Positions 22,448 through 31,351 of a stretch of DNA of 64,000 bases are shown in pieces. The translations under genes were made by a program, and so were the position numbers. The notes below the pieces were generated by a model that was given only the letters and a program-made list of their open reading frames with translations, was not told the DNA's origin and ran no database searches. Numbering within the stretch: position 1 is the stretch's first letter; each line of letters opens with the position of its first letter. This DNA is from Rhizaria sp. SCN 62-66 (taxonomy: Eukaryota > Rhizaria, unplaced): positions 1-64,000 of the forward strand of contig MEDY01000117.1 of the NCBI GenBank assembly GCA_001724265.1. The letters are read 5' to 3'.

Positions 22448-23583
22448 ACGCGACACACTAACACGCAAATTATAGCAGCCGGCTATCTGTCGCTATGTCA
22501 ACACGCCAACAAGCGTTGCGTTTGATATGCGTGTTTGTTTTACTCCTTGCGTCACATCACTCTCACTATGTCCAAATGGGATTGGCTGCTGATGCTCCTA
22601 TCTATTCTATCTCCGCGCGCCGCATGTCCAGGCGGACGCGCCCCGTTACGTAGTTTCCCTTCCTCTCTGTCTGTGTCATGTCTTTCAGTCTTTGTGCCTG
22701 TCACTAATCTACTCTCTCCGCGATGTCGATCCTCTATGACGCCTCGCGGGCAGCGAGAATACACAGTATATATTTTTTTAAACTCGAGTTGATACTTGCA
22801 TATGTCATGTTAAACTGTCGTACTGATATTATATCTAAAAATTGTCACGATATGACTTTGTTGTCATGTATATAATCGCATTCCAGCGCGAGTGACATTG
22901 CTTGATGCTCTCCGTGGCTGTGCAGCTGTTTGGTGTCGGTCGATGCGAGGTCACGACAAGGGAGTCGAGTTGGCTGAGTTTCGAGATCGTGTACTGCCAA
23001 GAACAGCCGCAAGAAAAGACATTGCAACATTTTCAAATTCCTTGCGGTTATATCTGTTAGTTGCACTTAATTTAATTCAAACTGAATCTGTCAATGAACG
23101 CGTATCTCTGCAGCAGAAGGGGCCACCAATTTTCCTTTCGCGAAGTGCAATTTTGGTTCTTTTAGCTGGCTACAGCGTTTGAATCATCTCTGTACATGAT
23201 TTCATTTTGTAATTGTTAGTTGTATGGCTATATGCACCGGGGTGGCTTTGATTTAGCTTTGACATCCTCTTTCTCATCCTGTATCTACCTCACTTTCAAC
23301 ATCGTCCACCTGTTTGTGTTCGCTCCTTCACTTCCAATCACCTTCCAGACCGACGCCACCCGCTACAGTGGCAGTATTTCCACTTCAAGTACACCCGTAC
23401 AACAACAAAGACAGCTATTTTGTGCATCTGTAGGCGCTCACATTCGCCTTCAAATCGGTTCCGCGCCTGTCACCGCGACCGCGCCCAATCTTCTCTTTCT
23501 TACTCACTTCGACAACTTCGCACTACCCAAGCTCCTGCACCCGCGCGCTTGCTTGTTCGCCCGCCTGACCGCCTGCCCGCAGC
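22448..23583. other. Intergenic region, 1.1 kb
   Basis: This region lies between two plus-strand genes. The first half is mixed-composition 3' flank; from about 23220 to 23583 it becomes pyrimidine-rich and is probably the leader of the downstream gene. Short frames here have no coding character. I see no RNA gene. Confidence 0.5.
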
Positions 23584-26500
23584 ATGGATCCGCTCGACTC
23601 GTCTCCGACGATCAACGGGCGCAGCCAGGGCGACACCGCGATGGAGGCGATGCTACTCCAAACCCGCTCTCTCGTCGGCAGCAACAGCAACGGCGGCGGC
23701 GCTAACGGCCGCTCGCTCACTGGCGGCGCGCGCGGCAGCGCCGCCGGCGGGCTGCAACACGAGCACGACGACGCTAGCGACGACGACGGCGCCCTGAGCC
23801 ACCACCACGGCGGCGGGGACGACCTCGAGGACGACGACGACGACAGCTACAACACCAACGGCAGCGGCAGCGGCGGCGGCGGGATGTCGGCCATGGCCGT
23901 CTCGCGACTCACTGCGCGCCGCAGCAGCTTCGTGGTCGAGTCGGTCATGCGCGTGGGCGCGACCGAGGAGGAGGCCGTGGCCGAGGACGACTCGCTGCTC
24001 GACAACGTGTTCGCGGACATGACCAACTCGCGCCAGCACCTCGTCGCCGTGCTCTCCACCGTGTTCCAGCGCAGCGAGATCGACGACGCGCTCTTTGACG
24101 ACTCACCCTCCAACGGCACTGGCAACGGCCACGGCGCCACAGAGGGCGCCGAGGCCGACGCGACGACGACGGGCCAGGCGCACAGCTTTAACAACTCGCA
24201 GCAGCGCGACACGGTGTGCTACGCCGCCGCGGCCGACACGCGCCTGCACCCGACGGACCCGGCGGACGCGGCCTCGGCCTCGAGCGCCAGCGCCGCCGCC
24301 GCGCTCGCCTCGGCCGCCCGCCGCGGCTCCCTGCGCCGCGGGTCGCTCTCCGGCGCGGCCCTGCTCGAGCTGGAGTCACTGCGCGACGAGGTGGCCAAGC
24401 AGCGCGCCGAGCGCCGCGCGCGCGAGCGGCACGAGGCGCGCCTTGCCAACGCGCTGGAGGAGGCGCAGGCGCAGTCGCGCGAGACGCAGAGCCACCTGGA
24501 GCACATGCGGCTGCGGCTGGCTGCGCAGCGCGAGCGCGCGACTAAGGCCGAGGAGGCCGCGGCCGAGGCCCGCCGCGCGCGCCTCGAGGCGCTGACCAAG
24601 CCGCAGAGCGAGGCCGCCGAACTGCGGCGGCAGGTCGCGCGGCTCACTGAGGAGCGCGCGCTGCTGCAGGAGCGGCTGTCGGAGGCCAAGCTCGACGCCA
24701 AGCGCGTCGCCGGCGAGGCTGACGCCGTGCGCCGCGAGATGATGCTGCTCAAGCGCGAGCTAGGGCTGCCCATGGGCGCGCTGGCGCGCGGCGTCGCGGC
24801 CGCCGGCGCCGCCAGCGCGGGGCTCAACGGGCGCGGCGGCGCGGGCGCACCTGCGCCGCCCGTGCTGGTGCAGCAGCTGGCGACGCTGCGGCGCGAGAAC
24901 GCGCGGCTAGCGCGCGAGGTGTGCACGTCGTCGTCGTCGCTGTCGGCGCAGGTGCGCGAGGAGCGCAGCGCCGCCGAGGCCGTGCGCGACGAGACGGACC
25001 AGCTCACGGCCGCCATGCTCGCGGGCGGCGCGCAGCTCGCGGCCGCTGTCGTTGAGGTTGAGGCTGACATGGGGCTGGCCCAGGGCTCGCTCACGGCGAC
25101 CCTGGGCATGGCGTCTGCCTTCACGCCCACGTCGCCGATCCCCACGGCGGACTACCTCAGCACCAGCGACTGCTTCTCCGCCAGCACCGGCAGCGTCAAC
25201 ACCGGCGCGGGCGCGACCGTCGCGGGCACCCCGGCCGCCTCCTCGCCCACCGAGGCCAGCCCCAGCGCTGCTGCCGCTGGCGCTGCCGGCGCGCCGACGG
25301 GCATCAGCGGGCTGACTCTGAACACCGTGCCGTTCAACACCTCCGGCGGGCTGCTCTCCGCGCGCGCCAACGCGGCCGCGGCGGGCGCCGGTGGCAACAG
25401 CTCCGTCTTCGGCTTCGGCTTCCCCGCCTCGGCCTCGGGCGCCAACGGCAACGCGGCGGGCGCGGGCATTGCACGCCGCGACTCGCCGGCGCTCGGCACC
25501 CCCATCTTTGGTGGCCTGGGCGGCGGCCTCAGCGGTGGCCTTGGTGGCGGCCTCACCGGCGGACTCGGCGGTGGCATCGCCCGCCTCGGCTCCCCCGCGC
25601 TGGGCGCCCTGGGCGGCGGCAGCATCACGCGTTTGGGCTCGCCCGCGCTCGGCGGCGGCATCCCGCGCCTCGGCTCCCCCGTCCTCGGCGCTACGGCGCT
25701 GGGGTCCCCCGCGCTGGGCATGGCCGGCGGCGGCGGCTACAACGGCCTCCGCATCACGGCCAACAACGGCGGCGGCGCGTACGGCTACGGCGAGCAGCTG
25801 GGCACGCCCGTCGCCGGCGCCGGCGGCTTCAGCTTCGGCTCCAACGCCGCCGGCGCGGGCGCCGGACCGGATGGCGGCGAGAACCTGGGTGGTGTGCTGT
25901 CGCGGCTAGGCCCCGGCTCTGCGGCGGCGGGGCCCGCGCTGGCGGCGTCGACGTTCAACACGCCCACCCACGCGCGCACCGCGAGCGAGACCTCGGCCGC
26001 GACTACAAGCGCGACTGCAACCGCAGGCACGTCCGCTTCGGCCGCGGTGTCCGCCGCCGCGCAGGCCGCCTCGGCCGCCGCGGCCGCCGCGGCCTCGCTC
26101 GACGCCGTGGCCACGCCCGCCAGGACGCTGCGCAGACCGGCGCTGCGCGGCAGCGTCGCGGGCGCCTCGGCCGCGGGCGCCGCTTCCGCGGCCGCAGCGG
26201 GCGGGCTCTCCGCGAGCGCGGCGGGCGCGGCGGGGGCCAACGGGCAGGTGCTGAGCAACGCGCAACGCCGGCAGCTGCTGCGCGACGTGAGCCTGCGGTA
26301 CTTCCTGGCCTGTGCAGTGAGCGCCAAGGCCGAGTGCCTGGCCTGGCTCATCCGCTCAAACGACCCGTTGCTCCAGCCCTCAGCCAACGGCGGCAGCGGC
26401 GGCGGCAATGGCGCGAGTACGCCTCAGTCGCCCTCGTCGTTGTCGTCGTCGACGGGGTCCGGCGCCGGCGCGGCGCTGCCACTGGCGCTGCCCAGCACCG

Positions 26501-26646
26501 AGGAGCTGTACCGGGACGCGATGCGGCAGCGCGTCCCCTACGCCAGCTACGCGCTGTGGCTGCGCAAGGAGCTCGAGACAGCCGTTAAAATCGCGCGCGT
26601 CGAGCGCACGAAGCGGGCCGGCACCGGCGCTGCCACAGTCGCGTGA
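23584..26646 (+). CDS. Coiled-coil protein with Ala/Gly-rich low-complexity regions, unknown function
   Basis: A single exon from ATG 23584 to TGA 26644-26646 encodes 1,020 residues. The N-terminus has Gly/Asn and Asp/His-rich stretches, then an ordered-looking segment around residues 105-170 (SSFVVESVMRVGATEEEA, ending LSTVFQRSEIDDALFDDS). Residues about 255-400 are a strong coiled coil rich in Glu, Arg, Ala and Leu (ELRRQVARLTEERALLQERL). The middle is Gly/Ala/Ser-rich with tandem RLGSPALG-type repeats (about 630-715). The C-terminal 130 residues include a helical segment (LRYFLACAVSAKAECLAWL) and a basic end (YALWLRKELETAVKIARVER). I do not recognise the family; the coiled coil suggests a scaffold or cytoskeletal adaptor, which is inference. 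Confidence 0.75.
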   Translation: MDPLDSSPTINGRSQGDTAMEAMLLQTRSLVGSNSNGGGANGRSLTGGARGSAAGGLQHEHDDASDDDGALSHHHGGGDDLEDDDDDSYNTNGSGSGGGGMSAMAVSRLTARRSSFVVESVMRVGATEEEAVAEDDSLLDNVFADMTNSRQHLVAVLSTVFQRSEIDDALFDDSPSNGTGNGHGATEGAEADATTTGQAHSFNNSQQRDTVCYAAAADTRLHPTDPADAASASSASAAAALASAARRGSLRRGSLSGAALLELESLRDEVAKQRAERRARERHEARLANALEEAQAQSRETQSHLEHMRLRLAAQRERATKAEEAAAEARRARLEALTKPQSEAAELRRQVARLTEERALLQERLSEAKLDAKRVAGEADAVRREMMLLKRELGLPMGALARGVAAAGAASAGLNGRGGAGAPAPPVLVQQLATLRRENARLAREVCTSSSSLSAQVREERSAAEAVRDETDQLTAAMLAGGAQLAAAVVEVEADMGLAQGSLTATLGMASAFTPTSPIPTADYLSTSDCFSASTGSVNTGAGATVAGTPAASSPTEASPSAAAAGAAGAPTGISGLTLNTVPFNTSGGLLSARANAAAAGAGGNSSVFGFGFPASASGANGNAAGAGIARRDSPALGTPIFGGLGGGLSGGLGGGLTGGLGGGIARLGSPALGALGGGSITRLGSPALGGGIPRLGSPVLGATALGSPALGMAGGGGYNGLRITANNGGGAYGYGEQLGTPVAGAGGFSFGSNAAGAGAGPDGGENLGGVLSRLGPGSAAAGPALAASTFNTPTHARTASETSAATTSATATAGTSASAAVSAAAQAASAAAAAAASLDAVATPARTLRRPALRGSVAGASAAGAASAAAAGGLSASAAGAAGANGQVLSNAQRRQLLRDVSLRYFLACAVSAKAECLAWLIRSNDPLLQPSANGGSGGGNGASTPQSPSSLSSSTGSGAGAALPLALPSTEELYRDAMRQRVPYASYALWLRKELETAVKIARVERTKRAGTGAATVA
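25465..25725 (+). repeat. Gly/Leu/Ser-Pro coding repeat (RLGSPALG type)
   Basis: Repeated units of GLGGG and RLGSPALG-like sequence (three to five copies with variants SPVLG and DSPALG) are encoded by closely similar GGC/CTC/TCC codons. Each SP is a potential proline-directed kinase site. Confidence 0.75.
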
Positions 26647-27320
26647 GAGAGCTCGAACTCACGTGTCCGCATAGAGCAGCCAGCACTCGTCTCTGCACCT
26701 TCTCTTCACTTATGGCCGTGGGACTGGTGATGATGCAATGCACAGATATTGACTCAGTTGGCCGTAATATGCAACTTCACTATCCTGCCGTTTCTCAGCC
26801 CCTTCCTTGCGCGCCTGGTTCTGCTCCTATGATGACTTTCTATATTGGGGTGTTTCGTGTGTGTAACACGTGTATATGAGTGTATTTTCTTGCTGTTCGT
26901 ATCAAAGCCTTGTGCTACACCACAAACATCCAATTTGATTTGACGTTTGACTCCGTGTATTCCCTTTATACATTGTTCTTTTGTGATAATACTGCAGCAG
27001 TACAACAGTTTGATCATCGTGAGCTGTATCCTGACCTCCATCTGACAGCAATACTAACGCTACCCAAGTGTTGAGTCACAGATCACATGATCAAAGAGAT
27101 ACCGATTTGTCAGAAAACAGAGTCTATTCAGCGACTGCTGTATAATGTTTAAGAGCAGAACGTGAGGGCTTGTTGATGATGAGAAGCGGAAACTTGTTTG
27201 TGGTGAGGGAAATTAAGCCGCGCCTGGTGCCAGTTTTTCTTTTTTTCATGAGGGCGTTTCGAAACCCTCTTTGTTCTCGCGCTAAACGAACCAGGTGCTC
27301 CTGTTTCTTAGTTTTCCGTA
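26647..27320. other. Intergenic region
   Basis: This 674 bases between two plus-strand genes is AT-rich for most of its length and holds the upstream 3' UTR and the promoter of C2-jacalin 2. I see no gene in it. Confidence 0.5.
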
Positions 27321-29110
27321 ATGTCCAACATTAAGGTACGTCTATTCTTTTTCTTACTGTCGAAAAATCGTCGTTTGTGCGCATGGGAATGCGTTTTCTG
27401 GTTTATCGGCACCACGTCGCTGAGTTCGCGAGCAGGAGACTCGCCGAGATATCTCCCTATTTCGCCCTATTACCGGCGCGTAGTCCACTATTTGGCAATA
27501 GTAACCAATTAAAGACCTATTTCTATTGTCTGGAGCCGACCTCCGTTCACGGAAACACGTACTTAAACAGCTCTATTCACCCTATTTCTGGCTTGCTCAC
27601 CCCCCCTTGCCTCCTCTATCCAATATCCGGTTCGTCGGTCGGTCTGTTGACTGCTTTTTCACGTTGTTGCACTCGCCACCGATCGCTGCCACAGGGTACT
27701 CTTAAGGTTTCCGTCCTCGAGGCGAAGCTTGCCATCGACGTCTCTGGCGTTCTCGGCTCGCAGGACCCCTACTGCCGTCTCGTCATCGGCCAGGTCCAGG
27801 TCAAGACCAAGACCTGCCCGAAGGAGAAGTCCAACCCTATCTGGAGGCAGGAGTTCAACTTCTCGCTTCACGGCGCGGAGGCCTACCTCACCTTCGAGGT
27901 CATTGACGAGAACGTTGGCACCGACGAGCTCATTGGCCGTGGCACCATCTCCCTCGCGGAGGCCCCCCGCAACGCCGAACCTGAGTGGTATGACATCCAC
28001 ACCATGAAGGGTCGTCCCGCCGGCAAGATCCGCCTCGCGCTCGACCACACCCCTCCTGGTGGCAAGCCCGCTCCTGCCGCTGCCCCCGCCGCTGCTCCTG
28101 CCCCGGCCGCTGCCCCTGCCCCCGCGCCCACGCCCCAGTATCCCCCTCAGCAGCAGCCCGGCTACCCCCCTCAGCAGCAGCCCGGCTACCCCCCGCAGCA
28201 GCCCGGCTACCCTCCCCAGCAGCCTGGCTACCCGCCCCAGCAGCCCGGCTACCCCCCGGCTGCCGGCTACCCCCCGGCCGCTGGCTACCCCCCGGCCGCT
28301 GGCTACCCGCCGCAGCCCGGCTATCCCCCGGCCGCCGGCTACCCCCCTCAGCCCGGCTACCCGCCCCAGCACTCGCCCCACGGCCACCACCACGCCCCCC
28401 ACGGCTACCCGCCCCAGCAGCCCGGCTACCCCCCGGCGCCTGCCGCCTACGGCGCTCCTGCTCCCTATGGCGCCCCTGCTCCCTACGGCGCGCCCGGCCA
28501 GCCCCCGGCCCCCTACGGTGCTCCCGCGCCCTACGGCGCCCCCGGCCAGCCCCCCGCGCCCTACGGCGCGCCCGCCCCGTACGGCGCCCCCGCGCCCTAC
28601 GGCCAGCCCGCGGGCTACGGCCAGCCCCCGCGCCCCGCGGGCGGCCGCCGCAACGCGTACAACCTGCAGATGTGCACGCGCGAGACTGTGACGCGCGGCG
28701 TCTACGGCGGCAACGGCGGCTCTACCTTTAACGCCGACACGTGCTTCGCCACCTTTGGCTTCCCCACCGCTGTCGAGGTCCACCACGGCCGCTACGTCAA
28801 CGGCATCAAGTTCCACTACGGCACCGCGGGCGTCTCGACCCTCGCGGGCGCGACTGCGCAGAACTCTGACACCTTCGCGCTGGGCCCCAACGAGGTCATC
28901 ACGCAGGTCGAGATCTACGCCGGCGACTACGTCGAGGCCATCAGCTTCCACACCTCCGAGGGCCGCGTCTCGCAGCGCTTCGGCGCCCAGACCTCCTCGG
29001 CGCGCCTCCGCAAGGCCGAGGCCGACGGCAAGGGCCTCGTCGCCGTGTCTGGCCGCTCGGGCTCCTGGCTCGACGCCCTCACCTTCCACTTCGCCGGCCC
29101 CGTTTACTAA
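27321..29110 (+). CDS. C2 domain, PGYPP-repeat linker and jacalin-like lectin domain protein 2
   Basis: Two exons: a five-codon first exon 27321-27335 (MSNIK) and 27695-29110, joined in phase 0 across a 359-base gtacgt...cacag intron, the longest in the window; stop TAA; 476 residues. The C2 domain (about 6-125) is well conserved, starting TLKVSVLEAKLAIDVSGVL and including DPYCRLVIG, NPIWRQEFNF and FEVIDENVGTDELIG, with aspartates in Ca-binding loop positions (SQDP and DENVGTDE). A Pro/Gln/Gly/Tyr linker of about 200 residues follows with many PGYPPQQ and APYGAP units. The C-terminal jacalin-like domain opens GVYGGNGGSTF and closes GLVAVSGRSGSWLDALTFHF, with the GxSGxxxDA sugar-binding signature of jacalins intact. 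It is a paralogue of the gene at 19511-21480 but better conserved. A Ca-dependent membrane protein presenting a lectin is inferred. Confidence 0.9.
28138..28640 (+). repeat. Tandem PGYPP and APYGAP coding repeats
   Basis: Tandem 15-18 base units encode PGYPPQQ, PGYPPAA and later APYGAP motifs. Synonymous differences between units show selection on the protein. Tyr-rich repeats like these often drive self-association. Confidence 0.85.
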
Positions 29111-29954
29111 GCGACGCGGCCGCCGCTGGACAACTGCAGTGGTGTACATTGACAGACCGGCCGTCGGCTGCAACCTGGTTGCGGCGTGTTGACGGGGACG
29201 CTGCTGTGCACTCGCGCGCAAGCGAGAGAGTGCAAAAGTAACAGGACGGAAACAAGGAAGAAGTGTAGTAACAAAATAAGAAAAAGAAAAAATATATGAA
29301 GATTGTTGTTGCCACGCTGCTATGCCTCTCTTGAGAGACTAAGCATTGTTTTTCTGTGTGTATCGAACTGCAATCTATTGAGTTTAGGTCACACAAGGAC
29401 AGCGCGCCCACGCATGAGTTTGTTGTTCGCATGTCTCTTGCTGTTCTGTGTTGCTGCTGTTGTTTGCTAGCTGATGATGACTTGTGATTGCACATGTGAG
29501 TGCGGCGCGACCTCCGTTAAGGTTGAAGTGCACTCACACAGTCACACTCAAAACATATGACAACAAAAAGCAGCAACCGAGCGCACGCCATGGCGGCGAG
29601 TGATTGAGCTCTAAATGCGTGTGTGTTGATGTGTGTGCTCGTACGATATCAATATGTGACACTTGATGAACAGTAAAACGCCCAAATAATACATTCTATC
29701 CGTGAATCAGGAAGTATGAGTCAAAATAAGTGCACTGCAAGAGAAAGCGGGGTTGTTGGCAAGAGAGGGTCTGTATTCGAGAAGAAATCACACCAATATG
29801 ATATTATGCATTTTTACGGGCACATCCAAAATATAAGTAGGAAAGCTTCCAGTGTCGTTATCCTCATCCGATCCGTGTTTTGAACTTCACTCTTATCATC
29901 GTCGTGTTACGAGCTTGGCATTGACTGTTGTGGCAAGCAGCAGCAATCAACAAC
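29111..29954. other. Convergent intergenic region, 0.84 kb
   Basis: This lies between the stops of C2-jacalin 2 and the uL16 gene. It is AT-rich with short purine-rich runs near 29265-29300. I see only presumed 3' UTRs. Confidence 0.5.
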
Positions 29955-30760
29955 TTACGCCTTGGAGAGCTTGGAGGGCTTGAGGAAGGGGGGGAAGATG
30001 GAGTCAGCCTTGAGGGGGCCACGGGCACGGCGAACCTTGACGTGGGAGCCGCACTCCATGAACATGTTAGAGTCACGGAGCTTGACGTACTCCTCGGGCT
30101 CGTAGTCGGTGAAACCCCACTTCTGGGAGACGAGGAGGTTCTGGCGACCAGGGAACTTGTACGACGCACGGCGGAGGGCCTCAAGAGCGACAGCCTTGAA
30201 GTTGGGCTTGGTACGGACGGACATGAGGATCTGGTTGATGTGGACACGGGCAACAGATCCCTCGGGCTTACCGTAGGCACCACGCATACCCTGCTGGAGA
30301 CGATCGGCACCGGCGCAAGTAAGCATGCGGTTGATACGGACGAAGTGGTAGGGGTGGACGCGCACACGGAGGTGGAAGGAGTCCTTACCAGCGAACTTGA
30401 TCATGTACTTGTTGATGACGATGCGAGCAGCCTCGAGAGCGTTCGAGGAGATCTGCTCACGCTCACCGGACACGAGGTGGACGCAGGTAGGGAGGAGGTG
30501 GGAAGAGGCGAAGCGGTTTCCGACATCGAAGAGAGCGATCTTGGGCTGTACAGGAAAGTAAAAGAAGAACAAACAGAAACAAGGCAAGCGATGAGCGTGA
30601 GCAAGAGAGCGGTGCAAGGCGCCGGAGTTCGCGAACGAGTCAGCGGAGGAGAGAGGAAAGGCAAGGGAATACGTACCTCAGGTACACCGCGGAGGAAGCG
30701 GGACTTGATGTAGGGCTTGTTCTTGCAGTAGCGGTAGCAGCGAGCGGGACGACGACCCAT
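29955..30760 (-). CDS. RPL10: Large-subunit ribosomal protein uL16 (RPL10)
   Basis: Two coding exons on the minus strand, 30760-30677 and 30545-29955, joined in phase 0 across a gtacgt...tacag intron of 131 bases; stop TAA; 224 residues. uL16 sits next to the peptidyl-transferase centre and is one of the last proteins loaded on the 60S subunit. The N-terminus [17 protein letters not shown] is nearly invariant in eukaryotes, and the middle contains [35 protein letters not shown] and [11 protein letters not shown]. Length and order match the family. Codon use is far less alanine-driven and strongly biased to C/G third positions, as expected for a highly expressed gene. A further intron is predicted in the 5' UTR (30957-30779). 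Confidence 0.98.
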
Positions 30761-31351
30761 GTTGATAGAGTATCAAACCTACAATCGGGCAAATTAGAAA
30801 GCGCGGTGACGGCAGGACAGAGTGAGCGGCGGAACGTGGGCTGCAATGAAAGGCGGCCGATACGCGCTTCGACGATCGTAAACATAGTCTGCAAATTAAT
30901 GAGAGAATACAATGGAAGAGTGGCAACATTGGTAGATGCTGTAGAAGACTGACGTACCACGAGGGAGTGTTCAGAGAAGACGCAAAGAAAGGACCGAACA
31001 TCAACCTTGGGCTTGGACCGGAGTGCGAGGGGGCTGGGGCGGCTTGCTTTTAAATCAGGATTTCGAGCTAATTTTTTTGAGAACTCGATCCCATTTTTTT
31101 TTACGAACTGACTGGATTGTTGACGACAAGATTCGATACCCTCCTCCTTCGTTCGTATGATCTTGCTACTTGAAATGTGCTTGTATTATATTGTGACGCT
31201 ATTTTTTAGCAGCTGTTTTTGTAACTACGCGATTTCGACAGCCGATAAAACCTTTTAAAGCTTGTTGGAAAGGAGTATATGTGCCCTAACCTACAACCGA
31301 TTCCTTCACACTCTTTGAACTCAATCTGGTTCATTGCTTTCAGTTGTACAG
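30761..31351. other. Divergent promoter region of uL16 and amidase genes
   Basis: This 591 bases holds the uL16 5' UTR with its predicted intron, a GC-rich block at about 31020-31045, and AT-rich DNA before the amidase start. Both promoters should be here. I see no additional gene. Confidence 0.5.
30779..30957 (-). other. Predicted 5' UTR intron of the uL16 gene
   Basis: On the minus strand a gtacgt donor at 30957 and a tgtag acceptor ending at 30779 flank 179 AT-rich bases, followed by 18 bases to the ATG. The donor is identical to the coding-intron consensus here, and leader introns are common in ribosomal-protein genes. Confidence 0.6.
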
